From Pseudorhodoferax soli (GTDB lineage Bacteria; Pseudomonadota; Gammaproteobacteria; Burkholderiales; Burkholderiaceae_C), in the NCBI RefSeq assembly GCF_003337555.1, contig NZ_QPJK01000001.1:682001-746000 (forward strand): a DNA stretch of 64,000 bases, written 5' to 3'. Below the pieces are notes generated by a model. It did not search any database and had not been told where the DNA came from. It worked only from the letters and a program-made list of their open reading frames with translations. A program made the translations under genes and the position numbers. Positions 1-10,745 of the stretch are shown in pieces. The first letter of the stretch is position 1, and every line of letters starts with the position of its first letter.

Positions 1-296
1 GGCAGCAGGAATGCTGCGGTCTTGCCGCTGCCCGTCTGGCTGGAGACCATCAGGTCGTTGAAGCCGGCGATGTCGCCCATGGCCATCGGAACGGTCTGCA
101 GTTGCACGGTCGTAGGCTGGGTGTAGCCCATGTCGGCGACGGCACGCAACAGCGGCTCGGCCAAGCCCAGGGCGGCAAAGGCGGAAACATTCACCGGCGC
201 AGCGGCGACGGGAGAAGAGGAGGAGTCGCCTTCGACGAAAGCGTTGTCGTGGGCGGGCATGGGCAAAGCTGCCCGGTCTTCAAAAGAGTCGGTCAT
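1..296 (-). CDS. DEAD-box RNA helicase, N-terminal part (gene runs off the window)
   Basis: About 98 codons are visible, beginning MTDSFEDRAALP from the ATG at 296-294; the rest lies beyond base 1. A Ser/Ala-rich leader to about residue 38 is followed by a Q-motif region (FAALGLAEPLLRAVADMGY, with the glutamine in TTVQLQ) and Walker A SQTGSGKT at residues 86-93. This order is the start of an ATP-dependent RNA helicase core, which unwinds RNA duplexes in ribosome assembly or mRNA turnover. The DEAD motif and helicase C domain are not visible, so the subfamily cannot be set. It lies downstream of orn on the same strand, 220 bases away. Confidence 0.85.
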   Translation of the reverse strand, partial: MTDSFEDRAALPMPAHDNAFVEGDSSSSPVAAAPVNVSAFAALGLAEPLLRAVADMGYTQPTTVQLQTVPMAMGDIAGFNDLMVSSQTGSGKTAAFLL

Positions 297-516
297 GAAT
301 TTCTCACACGTGCAATGCGCCGCGCTGCTTGGCGGTGCAAGGCTCGTTGTCGGTGGAACAAACATCCACCTTCAAACGAAACAACACCGAGCTGAACGCT
401 GGGCGTTGGCGGCTTATGCAGGATGCAACGATCCAGAGCCGAGAGTGTGAGGGGAGATGCACAGGATCGGCGCAGTCAAGCGACTTTGCCGAAGCCATCG
501 ATTATGGCATGTCCTG
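297..516. other. Intergenic region between orn and the DEAD-box gene
   Basis: This 220-base stretch holds the 5' leader of the helicase gene. I saw no convincing open reading frame, hairpin with a T-run or promoter hexamer pair in it. Short frames crossing it have no recognisable protein character. Confidence 0.4.
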
Positions 517-1101
517 TCAATCCATGCGCAAGAAGTGCGTGCGGTAATGCACCAATTCGTCGATCGACTCGTGCACGTCGGCCAGTGCGGTGTGCTTCTG
601 CGCCTTCTTGAAGCCGCTGTAGACCGCGGGCTTCCATCGCTTGGCCAGCTCCTTGAGGGTGCTGACGTCCAGGTTGCGGTAATGGAAAAAGGCCTCCAGT
701 TTCGGCATGTACTTGACCAGGAAGCGCCGGTCCTGGCCGATGCTGTTGCCGCACATGGGCACCACGTTCTTGGGCACGTAGCGCGCGAGGAAGGCCAGCA
801 GTTCGGCCTCGGCCTGCGCTTCGGTCACGGTGGATGCCCGTACCTTGTCGATCAGGCCGCTGCGGCCATGCGTACCCTTGTTCCAGGCGTCCATCTTGTC
901 CAGCTGCTCGTCCGACTGGTGAATCACCAGCACCGGCCCTTCCACGCGCGGCTGCAGATCCGGGCCCGTCACCACCACGGCGATTTCGATCAGGCGCTCG
1001 ACTTCGGGGTCCAGGCCGGTCATCTCGCAGTCCAGCCAGACCAGGTTCTTGTCGGATTTTCCCAGCAGGACGGGGGTGGAAATGGTGTTCGTCGGGTCCA
1101 T
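517..1101 (-). CDS. orn: Oligoribonuclease
   Basis: A 194-residue DEDDh-family 3'-5' exoribonuclease that degrades 2-5 nt RNA fragments and linear pGpG to mononucleotides in the cytoplasm. The sequence shows exonuclease motif I ([10 protein letters not shown], near residue 23), a central SIGQDRRFL segment, and motif III with the catalytic histidine in [14 protein letters not shown] near the C terminus. The length is normal for bacterial Orn (about 180-200). It is divergent from the M48 protease gene with only 36 bases between start codons, so the two promoters must overlap or be very short. This gene pair is common in Comamonadaceae. Confidence 0.97.
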   Translation of the reverse strand: MDPTNTISTPVLLGKSDKNLVWLDCEMTGLDPEVERLIEIAVVVTGPDLQPRVEGPVLVIHQSDEQLDKMDAWNKGTHGRSGLIDKVRASTVTEAQAEAELLAFLARYVPKNVVPMCGNSIGQDRRFLVKYMPKLEAFFHYRNLDVSTLKELAKRWKPAVYSGFKKAQKHTALADVHESIDELVHYRTHFLRMD

Positions 1102-1137
1102 GCAACCATTCTCGCCGATGGCCTACACTGCCCGGCT

Positions 1138-2433
1138 ATGCCCCCTGACCTGTCCGCTGCGGACCTTTTCACCGCGGCATTCGCGGTCGCCCTCGTGCTC
1201 GGCCTCCTGGTCAAGTTTTGGCTGGCCAGCCGCCAGATCCGCCATGTGGCGCTCCACCGCGACGCTGTGCCCTCCGCGTTCGCCGGCACCATCACGCCCG
1301 AGGCGCACCGCAAGGCCGCCGACTACACCATCGCCAAGACGCGATTCGGCCTGCTCGACATGGCTTTCGGCGCAGCCGTTCTGCTGGCATGGACGCTGCT
1401 GGGCGGCCTGAACCTGCTGAACGAGTTGCTGTTGCGTGCCCTGGGAGCCGGCATGCTGCAGCAGTTGGCGCTGCTGGCCGCGTTCGCGGTGATCGGCGGC
1501 CTGCTGGAACTGCCGTTCTCGCTGTACCAGACCTTCGGCATCGAGCAACGCTTCGGCTTCAACAAGATGACTGGCCGGCTCTGGCTGGCCGACCTGCTCA
1601 AGTCGGCGCTGGTCGGCGCGCTGATCGGCCTGCCGATTGCAGCGCTGATCCTGTGGCTCATGGGCGCGGCTGGCCAGCGCTGGTGGCTGTGGGCCTGGGC
1701 GGCGTGGATGGGCTTCAACCTCGTGCTGCTGATGGTCTACCCGAGCTTCATCGCGCCGCTCTTCAACAAGTTCAAACCGCTCGAGGACGAAAGCCTGAAG
1801 GCCAGTGTTACCGCGCTCATGCAGCGCTGCGGCTTTGCCGCCAAGGGCTTGTACGTGATGGACGGCAGCCGCCGGAGCGCGCACGGCAACGCTTACTTCA
1901 CGGGTTTCGGCGCTGCCAAGCGCGTGGTCTTCTACGACACGCTGCTGGCCCGGCTGTCGCAGCGCCAGGTCGACGCCGTGCTCGCGCACGAACTCGGCCA
2001 CTTCAAGCACAAGCACATCGTGCAGCGCATCGTCATGATGTTCGCGCTGAGCCTGGCCGGCTTCGCGCTGCTGGGCTGGCTCTCGGGCCAGACCTGGTTC
2101 TACACAGGCCTGGGCGTGCACCCCTTCATGGCCCTGCTGCCCGACGGCCGCCCCGCCCCCAACGACGCGCTGGCGCTGCTGCTGTTCATGCTGGCGATGC
2201 CGGTGTTCAGCTTCTTCGTGGCGCCGCTGTCGGCACAGTTGTCGCGCCGCCATGAGTTCCAGGCCGATGCCTTCGCCGTGGCGCAAACCAGCGGCGCCGA
2301 CCTGTCGGCCGCACTGCTCAAGCTCTATGAGGACAACGCCAGCACGCTGACGCCCGACCCCGTGTTCGTGAAGTTCTACTACTCCCACCCACCAGCCTCG
2401 GAACGGCTGGCCCGACTGCAGCCCGCCTCCTGA
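1138..2433 (+). CDS. Ste24-type M48 family metallopeptidase
   Basis: A 431-residue integral membrane zinc protease. The zinc-binding HELGH motif is at residues 284-288 and the third ligand is probably E373 in RRHEFQADAF; several hydrophobic segments lie before and after the active site. The length and layout match bacterial CAAX prenyl protease 1 (Ste24) homologues rather than the shorter HtpX. Its role in bacteria is presumed to be membrane protein quality control; a prenylated substrate is not expected. The frame stays open well upstream, but the ATG at 1138 is chosen because the upstream part is antisense to orn and gives no sensible protein. phhB follows after 10 bases, suggesting co-transcription. 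Confidence 0.93.
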   Translation: MPPDLSAADLFTAAFAVALVLGLLVKFWLASRQIRHVALHRDAVPSAFAGTITPEAHRKAADYTIAKTRFGLLDMAFGAAVLLAWTLLGGLNLLNELLLRALGAGMLQQLALLAAFAVIGGLLELPFSLYQTFGIEQRFGFNKMTGRLWLADLLKSALVGALIGLPIAALILWLMGAAGQRWWLWAWAAWMGFNLVLLMVYPSFIAPLFNKFKPLEDESLKASVTALMQRCGFAAKGLYVMDGSRRSAHGNAYFTGFGAAKRVVFYDTLLARLSQRQVDAVLAHELGHFKHKHIVQRIVMMFALSLAGFALLGWLSGQTWFYTGLGVHPFMALLPDGRPAPNDALALLLFMLAMPVFSFFVAPLSAQLSRRHEFQADAFAVAQTSGADLSAALLKLYEDNASTLTPDPVFVKFYYSHPPASERLARLQPAS

Positions 2434-2443
2434 GGAGCACCGC

Positions 2444-2785
2444 ATGAGCACATTGCCAAAGAAGGACTGGGCGACCACGCCGCGCCGCGCGCTCAAGCCC
2501 ACCGACATCGTGACCCGGCTGGCCCAGCTGCAGGGCTGGACGCTGCGCGGCGACGGCGAGAACGTAGCGATCGAGAAGACCTACCGCTTCGCCAATTACC
2601 ACGAGACCATGGCCTTCGTGAACGCCGTCGCCTTCGTCGCCCACGTACAAGACCACCATCCCGAACTGTTGGTGCGCTACGACCATTGCGTGGTGGCGCT
2701 GAACACGCACGACGTGCACGGCATCTCCGAAACCGACTTCGATTGCGCCGCGCGCTTCGACGCGCTGCTGCAGGCTGAAGTTTGA
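2444..2785 (+). CDS. phhB: Pterin-4a-carbinolamine dehydratase
   Basis: A 113-residue protein that dehydrates 4a-hydroxytetrahydrobiopterin to regenerate the pterin cofactor of aromatic amino acid hydroxylases. The family signature is visible as HVQDHHPEL followed by the aromatic and THDV residues (H-x3-HHP ... THDxxG). The ATG at 2444 has a good ribosome-binding site (GAGGAG) just after the protease stop. No phenylalanine hydroxylase gene is next to it here, so its partner must be elsewhere. Its 3' end overlaps the TTG start of rsgA. Confidence 0.95.
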   Translation: MSTLPKKDWATTPRRALKPTDIVTRLAQLQGWTLRGDGENVAIEKTYRFANYHETMAFVNAVAFVAHVQDHHPELLVRYDHCVVALNTHDVHGISETDFDCAARFDALLQAEV

Positions 2786-3690
2786 GCGCCCTGCCCACCG
2801 GTCTGGTCGTCGCCGCACACGGGCGGCACTGTCTTGTCGAAGCCGACGATGGCAGCCGGCGCATCTGCCACCCACGCGGCAAGAAAAGCCAGGCCGTGGT
2901 CGGCGACAGGGTGCGCTGGTCGTCGCCTCCGACCGGCCAGGGCGAGGAAGGCAGCATCGAAGCCGTCGAGCCGCGCCGCAACCTGCTGTACCGGCAGGAC
3001 GAGATCCGCACCAAGTCCTTCGCGGCCAACCTCGACCAGGTGCTGGTGCTGATCGCGGCCGAACCCGAGCCCTCCGAACACCAGCTCGCACGCGTGCTGA
3101 TCGCGGCCGAGGCAGCGCACATCGCGCCGCTGGTCGTGCTCAACAAGCGCGACCTGCCCGAACCCTTCGCGCGTGCCTCGCAGCGCCTGACGCCCTACCG
3201 CGCCATGGGCTACGGCGTGCACACGGCCAGCCTGCGCGCCGAGGGCTCTGCCGAGTTGGCGCCGCTGCTGCAGGGCAAGGCCACGCTGGTGCTGGGGCCC
3301 TCGGGCGCCGGCAAGAGCACGTTGATCAACCAGCTCGTGCCCGGTGCCGCGGTGCTCACGCAGGAAATCTCGTACGCACTCAAGTCGGGCAAGCACACCA
3401 CGACCAGCACCACCTGGTATTGGACCGATGCAACGCGCACGACGGCGGTGATCGACTCGCCTGGCTTCCAGGAATTCGGCCTGCACCAGATTGCGCCGCG
3501 CCAGCTCGCCACGCTGATGCCCGACATCGCAGCGCATGCGGACCAGTGCCGCTTCTACAACTGCACGCACCTGCACGAACCGGGCTGCGCAGTGCTGGCC
3601 GCTGTGGGAGAAGGCGGCGACATCGCGCCACGCCGCCATGCCATCTACGCCGACCTGTTCGCCGAATTGAGTCAGCCGCCGCGCTACTGA
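2782..3690 (+). CDS. rsgA: Ribosome small subunit-dependent GTPase A
   Basis: A 302-residue circularly permuted GTPase that acts in late maturation of the 30S subunit. In permuted order the G4 motif NKRD comes first, then the P-loop GPSGAGKST, then G3 (DSPG); the C-terminal zinc site is C-x4-NC-x-H-x5-GC (CRFYNCTHLHEPGC). An N-terminal OB-fold-like region precedes the GTPase. The start is a TTG at 2782 that overlaps the phhB stop (TTGA), implying translational coupling; no ATG gives a better N terminus. Length and motifs are normal for the family. Confidence 0.96.
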   Translation: MSALPTGLVVAAHGRHCLVEADDGSRRICHPRGKKSQAVVGDRVRWSSPPTGQGEEGSIEAVEPRRNLLYRQDEIRTKSFAANLDQVLVLIAAEPEPSEHQLARVLIAAEAAHIAPLVVLNKRDLPEPFARASQRLTPYRAMGYGVHTASLRAEGSAELAPLLQGKATLVLGPSGAGKSTLINQLVPGAAVLTQEISYALKSGKHTTTSTTWYWTDATRTTAVIDSPGFQEFGLHQIAPRQLATLMPDIAAHADQCRFYNCTHLHEPGCAVLAAVGEGGDIAPRRHAIYADLFAELSQPPRY

Positions 3691-3694
3691 TCCG

Positions 3695-3714
3695 ATACTC
3701 CCCTGGGGTATAGT
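3695..3714 (+). promoter_or_regulatory. FrmR-type operator overlapping the frmR -10 box
   Basis: The near-palindrome ATACTCCCCTGGGGTAT (3695-3711) has the C-tract/G-tract flanked by AT-rich ends typical of operators of the CsoR/RcnR/FrmR family. Its right end forms the hexamer TATAGT (3709-3714), a good -10 box, only 8 bases before the frmR ATG. Transcription would then start at about 3720-3723, so the frmR message may be leaderless. Binding of FrmR here would block polymerase directly. The operator assignment rests on pattern and position. Confidence 0.75.
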
Positions 3715-3722
3715 GCGGCGCC

Positions 3723-5129
<1,407 letters not shown>

Positions 5130-5130
<1 letters not shown>

Positions 5131-5963
5131 TGGAACGCGTCGAAAGCCACGCCAGCTTCGGCGGCCGGCAAGAGGTCTGGAAACACGCCTCCACAGCGCT
5201 GGGCTGCGAGATGAAGTTCGGTGTCTACCTGCCGCCCGCCGCACTGCGGGGCGAGCACTGCCCCGTGCTGTACTGGCTCTCGGGCCTGACCTGCACCGAG
5301 CAGAACTTCATCACCAAGGCTGGCGCGCAGGAGCATGCAGCGCGCCACGGACTCATCATCGTCGCGCCAGACACCAGCCCGCGCGGCGAGGCGGTGGCCA
5401 ATCACCCCGGCTACGACCTGGGCCAAGGTGCGGGCTTCTATGTCAACGCCACCCAGGAGCCCTGGGCTGCGCACTACCGCATGCAGGACTACGTGGCGGA
5501 CGAACTGCCGGCCTTGGTCGAGCAGCATTTCCTGGCGACCGCCGCGCGCGGCATCTTCGGCCACTCCATGGGCGGCCATGGCGCGCTGATCACGGCCCTA
5601 CGCCATCCCGGCCGCTACCGGAGCGTGTCGGCCTTCTCGCCCATCGTCGCGCCCTCGCAGGTGCCCTGGGGGCAGAAGGCGCTCACGGCCTACCTGGGTG
5701 CAGACCGCGCAGGCTGGGCGGCCTGGGATGCGGTCGCACTGGTCAAGAGTGCCAGCGAGCGACTGCCGCTGCTGATCGACCAGGGCGACGCCGACGAATT
5801 CCTGGCCGGCCAGCTGCAGCCCGAGCTGCTACAGGCCGCCTGCACCGCCGCCGGCCACCCGCTCACGCTGCGGCTGCAGCCGGGCTACGACCACAGCTAC
5901 TACTTCATCGCGAGCTTTCTGGGTGAGCACTTCGCCCACCACGCGCAGGCGCTGCGCGGCTGA
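5130..5963 (+). CDS. fghA: S-formylglutathione hydrolase
   Basis: A 277-residue esterase-D-type alpha/beta hydrolase that cleaves S-formylglutathione to formate and glutathione, completing the pathway begun by frmA. The nucleophile serine is in GHSMGGHGA (about residue 147), the acid in DQGDADEF and the histidine in YDHSYYF. The conserved LTCTEQNF segment is present. The ATG at 5130 overlaps the frmA stop by one base. It ends three bases from the convergent hisC-like gene. Confidence 0.96.
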
Positions 5964-5966
5964 AGC

Positions 5967-7040
5967 TCAGCCCTGCAGGCAGGCGGCCAGCGCCTGCAGC
6001 AGCTGTTCGCACTGCGCAGGCGTGCCCACGCTGATGCGCAGGTACTGGCCGATGCGCGGTTGCGCGAAGTGGCGCACCAGGACCTTTCGGCCCCGCAGCG
6101 CCGCGGCCAACTGCGCGGCGTCGTGCGCGGGATGCCGCGCGAACACGAAGTTGGCCTGCGAAGGCAGCACCGTGAAGCCCAGGTCTTCCAGCTGCAGCAA
6201 CAGGCCTTCGCGGCAGTGCACCACGGCGTCGCGCTGGCGCACGAAGTAAGCCTGATCCTCCAGGGCTGCGATGGCGCCGGCCTGCGCCAGCCGGTCCAGC
6301 GGATAGGCGTTGAAGCTGTTCTTCACGCGCGTGAGTGCATCGACCAGCGGTGCCTGGCCGATGGCCCAGCCCACGCGCAGCCCGGCGAGCGCGCGCGACT
6401 TCGACAATGTCTGCACCACCAGCACGTTCGGATGCCGCGCCACCAGCGCAGCGGCCGACTCGGCGCCGAAATCCACATAGGCCTCGTCGACCAACAGCAC
6501 GCGCTGCGGATGGATCCGCGCCAGGCGCTCCAGCGCATCCAGCGGCAGCGCGATGCCGGTCGGTGCATTCGGATTGGCGATGACCATGCCCGCCACCGAC
6601 TCGCCGCGGGTGGCCTCGAAGGCTGCAAGGTCTACGCGCAGCCCATCGTCCACGGGCAACTGGCGCACGACCACGCCCAGCCAGCGGCAAACGGATTGGT
6701 AGAAGCTGTAGCTCACATCGGGCAGCAGCAGCGGCTGGCCCGCATGGCGGAAAAAGGCGTCGAAGGCCAGTGCCAGCACCTCGTCCGAGCCATTGCCCAC
6801 GAAGACCTGATCGGGCGCCACGCCATGGTGGCGCGCGATGACGCTGCGCAGCACGCGGGATTCGGGATCCGGGTAGAGCTGCAGGCCCGCACGCGTGGCG
6901 CCCTCGATCGCTGCCAGCACGCGCGGCGACGGGGGGTACGGGTTCTCGTTGGTGTTGAGCTTGACGAGACCTTCGATGACCGGCTGCTCGCCTGGTGAAT
7001 AGGGCACCAGCGCGGCCAGGTGTGGGCTCGTGAAGCTCAT
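5967..7040 (-). CDS. hisC: Histidinol-phosphate aminotransferase (HisC-type PLP enzyme)
   Basis: A 357-residue fold-type I PLP aminotransferase. The substrate-entry motif [12 protein letters not shown] lies near the N terminus, followed by NPNAPTG, the aspartate in [10 protein letters not shown] and the PLP lysine in [15 protein letters not shown]. These fit HisC, which makes histidinol phosphate from imidazole-acetol phosphate. No other his gene is nearby; the upstream neighbour is a CbiB-like gene, overlapping by four bases (ATGA). Because CobD-type threonine-phosphate decarboxylases are close relatives and work beside CbiB, that alternative should be kept in mind, though the motifs read more like HisC. 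Confidence 0.85.
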   Translation of the reverse strand: MSFTSPHLAALVPYSPGEQPVIEGLVKLNTNENPYPPSPRVLAAIEGATRAGLQLYPDPESRVLRSVIARHHGVAPDQVFVGNGSDEVLALAFDAFFRHAGQPLLLPDVSYSFYQSVCRWLGVVVRQLPVDDGLRVDLAAFEATRGESVAGMVIANPNAPTGIALPLDALERLARIHPQRVLLVDEAYVDFGAESAAALVARHPNVLVVQTLSKSRALAGLRVGWAIGQAPLVDALTRVKNSFNAYPLDRLAQAGAIAALEDQAYFVRQRDAVVHCREGLLLQLEDLGFTVLPSQANFVFARHPAHDAAQLAAALRGRKVLVRHFAQPRIGQYLRISVGTPAQCEQLLQALAACLQG

Positions 7041-8026
7041 CCCAAGAGGCGCGCCAAGGTCAACAGCGCCAGCAGGCCCAGCAGCAAAACAACCGTCCGC
7101 CACACCAGCCCCACCACGCTGCGCAGATGCGCGAGCTCGGGCTCGCGCCCCGGCGTGGCGGCGGAATCCTGCGGCGGCTGCAGCCCCGCTTCGAAAGGCT
7201 GCAAGGCGTTGGCCGCCGGCTTGGCCTTGAGCGCCTCGCCACCCAGGCGCACGTTCACCGCGCCCGAGGTGGCTGCCAGGATCACGCCGTCGTTGTCGTT
7301 GGGGAACTGCTGGGCATGGTGGCGCCAGCTGTCGATCGCGTCCTCGAAACTGCCGACGATGGCAAAGCCCAGGGCCGTGGCGCGCGCCGGCAGCCAGTCG
7401 ACGACGGTCCAGGCGGCGCCCGCCACCTGCTGCAAGGCGGCGCTGGCCGGCTGGTTCTGCGGGTTGACGCGGTACCGCCAGTAACGCGAGACGAACTCCG
7501 CCATCCGGTAGAAGACCGCACCGGCAGGCCCGAGGCCGAGCGCAGCCAGCACCGCAAACCAGACCAGCACGCCGAACACATGGCGGTGCGCAGCGATCAC
7601 CGAATACTCGATCACATGGCGCACGATCTCGCGGCGCGGCAGCTCGCTCGCGTCCACGCGCTGCCAGGCCGCGAGGTGCTCGCGCGCCTGCAGTTCGTCG
7701 CCAGCATCGAGCGCATTGCGGATCTCGGTGAAGTGGTGGCTGAACTGCCGAAAGCCCAGCGTGCCGTACAGCACCACCACGTTCCACAGCACGGCGGCGG
7801 GCCAGCCGATCCAGTGCGCGAGCATCCAGTACACGGCCAACGCCGCCAGGGTGGGCAGCAGCACGGCCAGGGCCCAACTGGTCCAGCCGTGCAGGGACTT
7901 GCCGGCGTCGAAGTTGTCGCTGCTCCAGCGCACCCAGGCGCGCAACCAGCCGTGGATGGCGTTGTCGCGGGCCAGCGGCCGCACCTGCTCGAGCAGCAGC
8001 GCACAGAAGATGGCGAAGAAGCTCAT
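7037..8026 (-). CDS. CobD/CbiB family membrane protein
   Basis: A 329-residue integral membrane protein with hydrophobic segments near residues 50-85, 155-180 and 305-325. The N-terminal [18 protein letters not shown] and the central [15 protein letters not shown]...[16 protein letters not shown] pattern are those of the CbiB/AmpE superfamily. CbiB attaches aminopropanol to adenosylcobyric acid; AmpE-like members have other membrane roles. It is between a Nudix gene and hisC on one strand. No other cobalamin gene is in the window, so a role in B12 synthesis is not supported by context; the safe call is superfamily member of unproven substrate. Confidence 0.8.
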   Translation of the reverse strand: MSFFAIFCALLLEQVRPLARDNAIHGWLRAWVRWSSDNFDAGKSLHGWTSWALAVLLPTLAALAVYWMLAHWIGWPAAVLWNVVVLYGTLGFRQFSHHFTEIRNALDAGDELQAREHLAAWQRVDASELPRREIVRHVIEYSVIAAHRHVFGVLVWFAVLAALGLGPAGAVFYRMAEFVSRYWRYRVNPQNQPASAALQQVAGAAWTVVDWLPARATALGFAIVGSFEDAIDSWRHHAQQFPNDNDGVILAATSGAVNVRLGGEALKAKPAANALQPFEAGLQPPQDSAATPGREPELAHLRSVVGLVWRTVVLLLGLLALLTLARLLG

Positions 8027-8059
8027 GGGGCGGCCATCATAGGCGACGGGCGCACGGCC

Positions 8060-8767
8060 TCACGCCGACAGAAAGCGGTACAGATTGCGCAGCATGCCGG
8101 CGGTCGCGCCCCAGATGAAGCGCTCGGTCTCGCCGTCCCGAAACGGCATCGAGAACCACTCGCGCCGTGCGCCTTGCCACTCCAGCATGTGCCGGTGGTG
8201 ATTGGCCGGATCCATCAGAAAGGCCAGCGGCACCTCGAAGGCAGCCGCCACCTCGCCGGCATTCAGCGTCAGCGCAAAGCCCGGCCGCACCAACCCCACC
8301 ACGGGCGTCACCACGAAGGCCGTGCCCGTCACGTAGTTGGACAACACGCCGATGAGTTCGACATGGGACCGGTCCAGCCCGACCTCCTCCTGCGCCTCGC
8401 GCAGCGCGGCGGCATTGGCATCGGCGTCGGTCGCATCGACGCGGCCACCGGGGAACGCAACCTGGCCCGAATGGTTGGCCAACTGCAGCGACCGCTCGGT
8501 CAGCAGCAGCGTGGGGCCGCCCTCGCGCAACACGACAGGCACCAGCACGGCCGCGCGGGCCGGCGGGCGGTCGGTGAAACGCGGCTCGGCCCGCACCTCG
8601 GGCTCCCAGACCGGCGGCGAACGGAAGCGCTCGCGCAGTGCCTCTGCGCCCAGGCGTGCCAGCGGCACCGCGGGCAGATGGGCATCCGTGCCCAGCGAAG
8701 GAGCGTGGCGCGGATCGAAGTTGGGAATCTTGGACAGCGGCGTCAGCGGCAGATCGGACACAGGCAC
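8060..8767 (-). CDS. CoA pyrophosphatase-type Nudix hydrolase
   Basis: A 235-residue cytoplasmic protein of the NudL/YeaB type, which hydrolyses CoA or its derivatives to 4'-phosphopantetheine and 3',5'-ADP. The family-specific sequence before the Nudix box (LLLTERSLQLANHSGQVAF, then PGG) is followed by a Nudix box ending REAQEEVGL with the metal-binding glutamates. The start is GTG at 8767. It is the first gene of a minus-strand operon with the CbiB-like gene (33 bases apart) and hisC. Confidence 0.9.
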   Translation of the reverse strand: MPVSDLPLTPLSKIPNFDPRHAPSLGTDAHLPAVPLARLGAEALRERFRSPPVWEPEVRAEPRFTDRPPARAAVLVPVVLREGGPTLLLTERSLQLANHSGQVAFPGGRVDATDADANAAALREAQEEVGLDRSHVELIGVLSNYVTGTAFVVTPVVGLVRPGFALTLNAGEVAAAFEVPLAFLMDPANHHRHMLEWQGARREWFSMPFRDGETERFIWGATAGMLRNLYRFLSA

Positions 8768-8801
8768 TCACAACTGGGAAGAACGGCAGGAGCCGAAAAG
8801 C

Positions 8802-8835
8802 AAAAAGCCGCCACGCGCGAAGCAGGTGGCGGCTT
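8802..8835 (-). terminator. Rho-independent terminator of the rpsP-rplS operon
   Basis: On the minus strand, just past the rplS stop, a 10-bp stem (AAGCCGCCAC / GTGGCGGCTT, 8805-8814 with 8826-8835) closes an 11-base loop and is followed by a run of T with a second T-run beyond (plus-strand AAAAA at 8802-8806). It sits between rplS and the Nudix gene, so it ends the ribosomal operon and insulates the next one. Confidence 0.9.
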
Positions 8836-8858
8836 GACGGACCGAAAGGCCGTTCGGA

Positions 8859-9245
<387 letters not shown>

Positions 9246-9366
9246 GGTTCTTCCACAGGATCTTGCTCACGCTCGGGTGTCACGGGGCATTGAAGCACTG
9301 CAAAAGCTGCAGCTTGCCGGGACGGAGCCAGACGCGACATTGCGTAAGGCAGCGGACAGAGGATCC

Positions 9367-9386
9367 GAAAAGCCCGCGATTATAGC
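9367..9386 (-). promoter_or_regulatory. Probable rplS promoter, -10 with GC-rich discriminator (copy 1 of a 20-bp repeat)
   Basis: Read on the minus strand the sequence is GCTATAATCGCGGGCTTTTC: a perfect TATAAT (9379-9384) followed by CGCGGGC, a GC-rich discriminator of the type found at stringently controlled ribosomal promoters. It overlaps the 3' end of trmD and lies about 120 bases before rplS. The same 20 bases recur exactly at 11130-11149 before rpsP. I did not find a good -35 hexamer. Confidence 0.6.
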
Positions 9387-10138
9387 GTGCCGGACGCCGT
9401 TTGCGCCAGCACTGCCTCGTCCGCAGCGCTCAGGCGCCCTGCCGCACGCGCAGCGGCCAGCAGCTCGGGCCGACGCGCGGCCGTGAGGCGCAACTGCACG
9501 TCGCGCCGCCAACGCGCGATGCGGCCGTGGTGCCCGGACAGAAGCACCTCGGGCACCGGCGCGCCGCGCCACTCCTCAGGCCGGGTGTAGTGGGGGCAGT
9601 CCAGCAGGCCGTCCAGGGCCGGATGGAAGCTGTCGAACTGGTGACTTTCGGCATCGTTGAGCACGCCGGGCTGCAACCGCGCCACGGCGTCGAGCAGCGC
9701 CAATGCGGCGATCTCGCCGCCCGACAACACGAAGTCACCCAGGCTGATGCTGTGCGTCACGTAGCGGTCGACCAGGCGCTGGTCGATGCCCTCGTAGCGG
9801 CCGCACAGCAGCACGGCGCCCTCGCCTTCGGCCCAGCCGGCCACCGCCGTGTGGTTGAGCGGCGCGCCCACCGGCGTGAACAGCACGACGGGCGTGCCAA
9901 CGCCGCGCTCGGTCAGGATCGCATCGAGACAGCGCGCGAGCGGCTCGGCCAGCATGACCATGCCTGGGCCGCCGCCGAAGGCCTTGTCGTCCACACGCTT
10001 GTAGTTGCCCTCGGCCTGGTCTCGCGGGTTCCACAGCCGCACGTCGACCTGGCCCGAAGCGTACGCGCGCCGCGTCACGCCGCTGGTCAGGAAGGGTGCG
10101 AACAGTTCGGGAAACAGCGTGATGACGTCGAAGCGCAT
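9380..10138 (-). CDS. trmD: tRNA (guanine-37-N1)-methyltransferase
   Basis: A 252-residue SPOUT methyltransferase that makes m1G37 in tRNAs and so prevents frameshifting. The knot region is visible as LLCGRYEGIDQR followed by SLGDFVLSGGE, and the N terminus MRFDVITLFPELF is characteristic. The late HHGRIARWRR segment is also conserved. It is third in the operon, 18 bases after rimM. Confidence 0.98.
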   Translation of the reverse strand: MRFDVITLFPELFAPFLTSGVTRRAYASGQVDVRLWNPRDQAEGNYKRVDDKAFGGGPGMVMLAEPLARCLDAILTERGVGTPVVLFTPVGAPLNHTAVAGWAEGEGAVLLCGRYEGIDQRLVDRYVTHSISLGDFVLSGGEIAALALLDAVARLQPGVLNDAESHQFDSFHPALDGLLDCPHYTRPEEWRGAPVPEVLLSGHHGRIARWRRDVQLRLTAARRPELLAAARAAGRLSAADEAVLAQTASGTL

Positions 10139-10156
10139 GGCCTCAGGCAGCCCCGC

Positions 10157-10729
10157 TCAGTAGTCGGGCTGCCAGTCCACCGTGATGCAGCGGCCGGGCA
10201 GATCGACCTTGTCGACGAAGGCCGAGACGAAAGGAACCATGCGCTCGACGGGCTTCTCGCCCTCGGCGCCAGGCTGCTCTTCTATGACCAGCACGGTCTG
10301 CGGGCCGGTGGACAGCAGCTCGCGCACCTGGCCCAGCGCCACGCCTTCGCGGTTGACCACGTCCAGGCCGATCAGGTCGACCCAGTAGTACTCGTCCGTC
10401 GCGGCACTCGGGAAGCTAGAGCGCGAGACGAACACGCGCGCGCCTTTCAGCGCATCGGCAGCATCCTTGTCTGCGATGTCCTGTACCTGGGCCACGACGC
10501 CGCCGGAATGCTCACGTGCCTCGCGCACCTTGAGCAGCAAGGTGCCGTCGAAGGCCTTGGCCCCCCGTTCGGACGCCTGCAGATACCAGCGTTTGGAAGA
10601 AAAAAGCGCCTCGGGTTGGGCGCTGTGGGGCAGCAGCTTGAGCCAGCCCTTGACGCCCCAACCGCCAGCGACGCGGGCCACTTCGACCGCATCGTCCGGC
10701 AGGGGCGCCGGATCGAGTGCCTGCAGCAT
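10157..10729 (-). CDS. rimM: Ribosome maturation factor RimM
   Basis: About 190 residues. RimM binds S19 and helps fold the head of the 30S subunit. The N-terminal domain shows VEVARVAGGWGVKGWLK and LFSSKRWYL; the C-terminal PRC-barrel shows YYWVDLIGLDVVN and MVPFVSAFVDKVD. The ATG at 10729 is chosen because GCAGG lies seven bases upstream; a TTG at 10744, almost abutting the rpsP stop, would add five residues and cannot be excluded. Confidence 0.95.
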   Translation of the reverse strand: MLQALDPAPLPDDAVEVARVAGGWGVKGWLKLLPHSAQPEALFSSKRWYLQASERGAKAFDGTLLLKVREAREHSGGVVAQVQDIADKDAADALKGARVFVSRSSFPSAATDEYYWVDLIGLDVVNREGVALGQVRELLSTGPQTVLVIEEQPGAEGEKPVERMVPFVSAFVDKVDLPGRCITVDWQPDY

Positions 10730-10745
10730 GAGCAGGCCTGCCAAC

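Noticed and set aside
500-535. TTGACA and CATAAT on the minus strand near the orn stop as a promoter for the DEAD-box gene
   Set aside because: The two hexamers are only eight bases apart, far from the 16-18 needed, and TTGACA coincides with the orn stop codon.
457-1137. Extension of the M48 protease to a start near 457
   Set aside because: This part is antisense to orn and gives no membrane or protease features; the ATG at 1138 starts the conserved protein.
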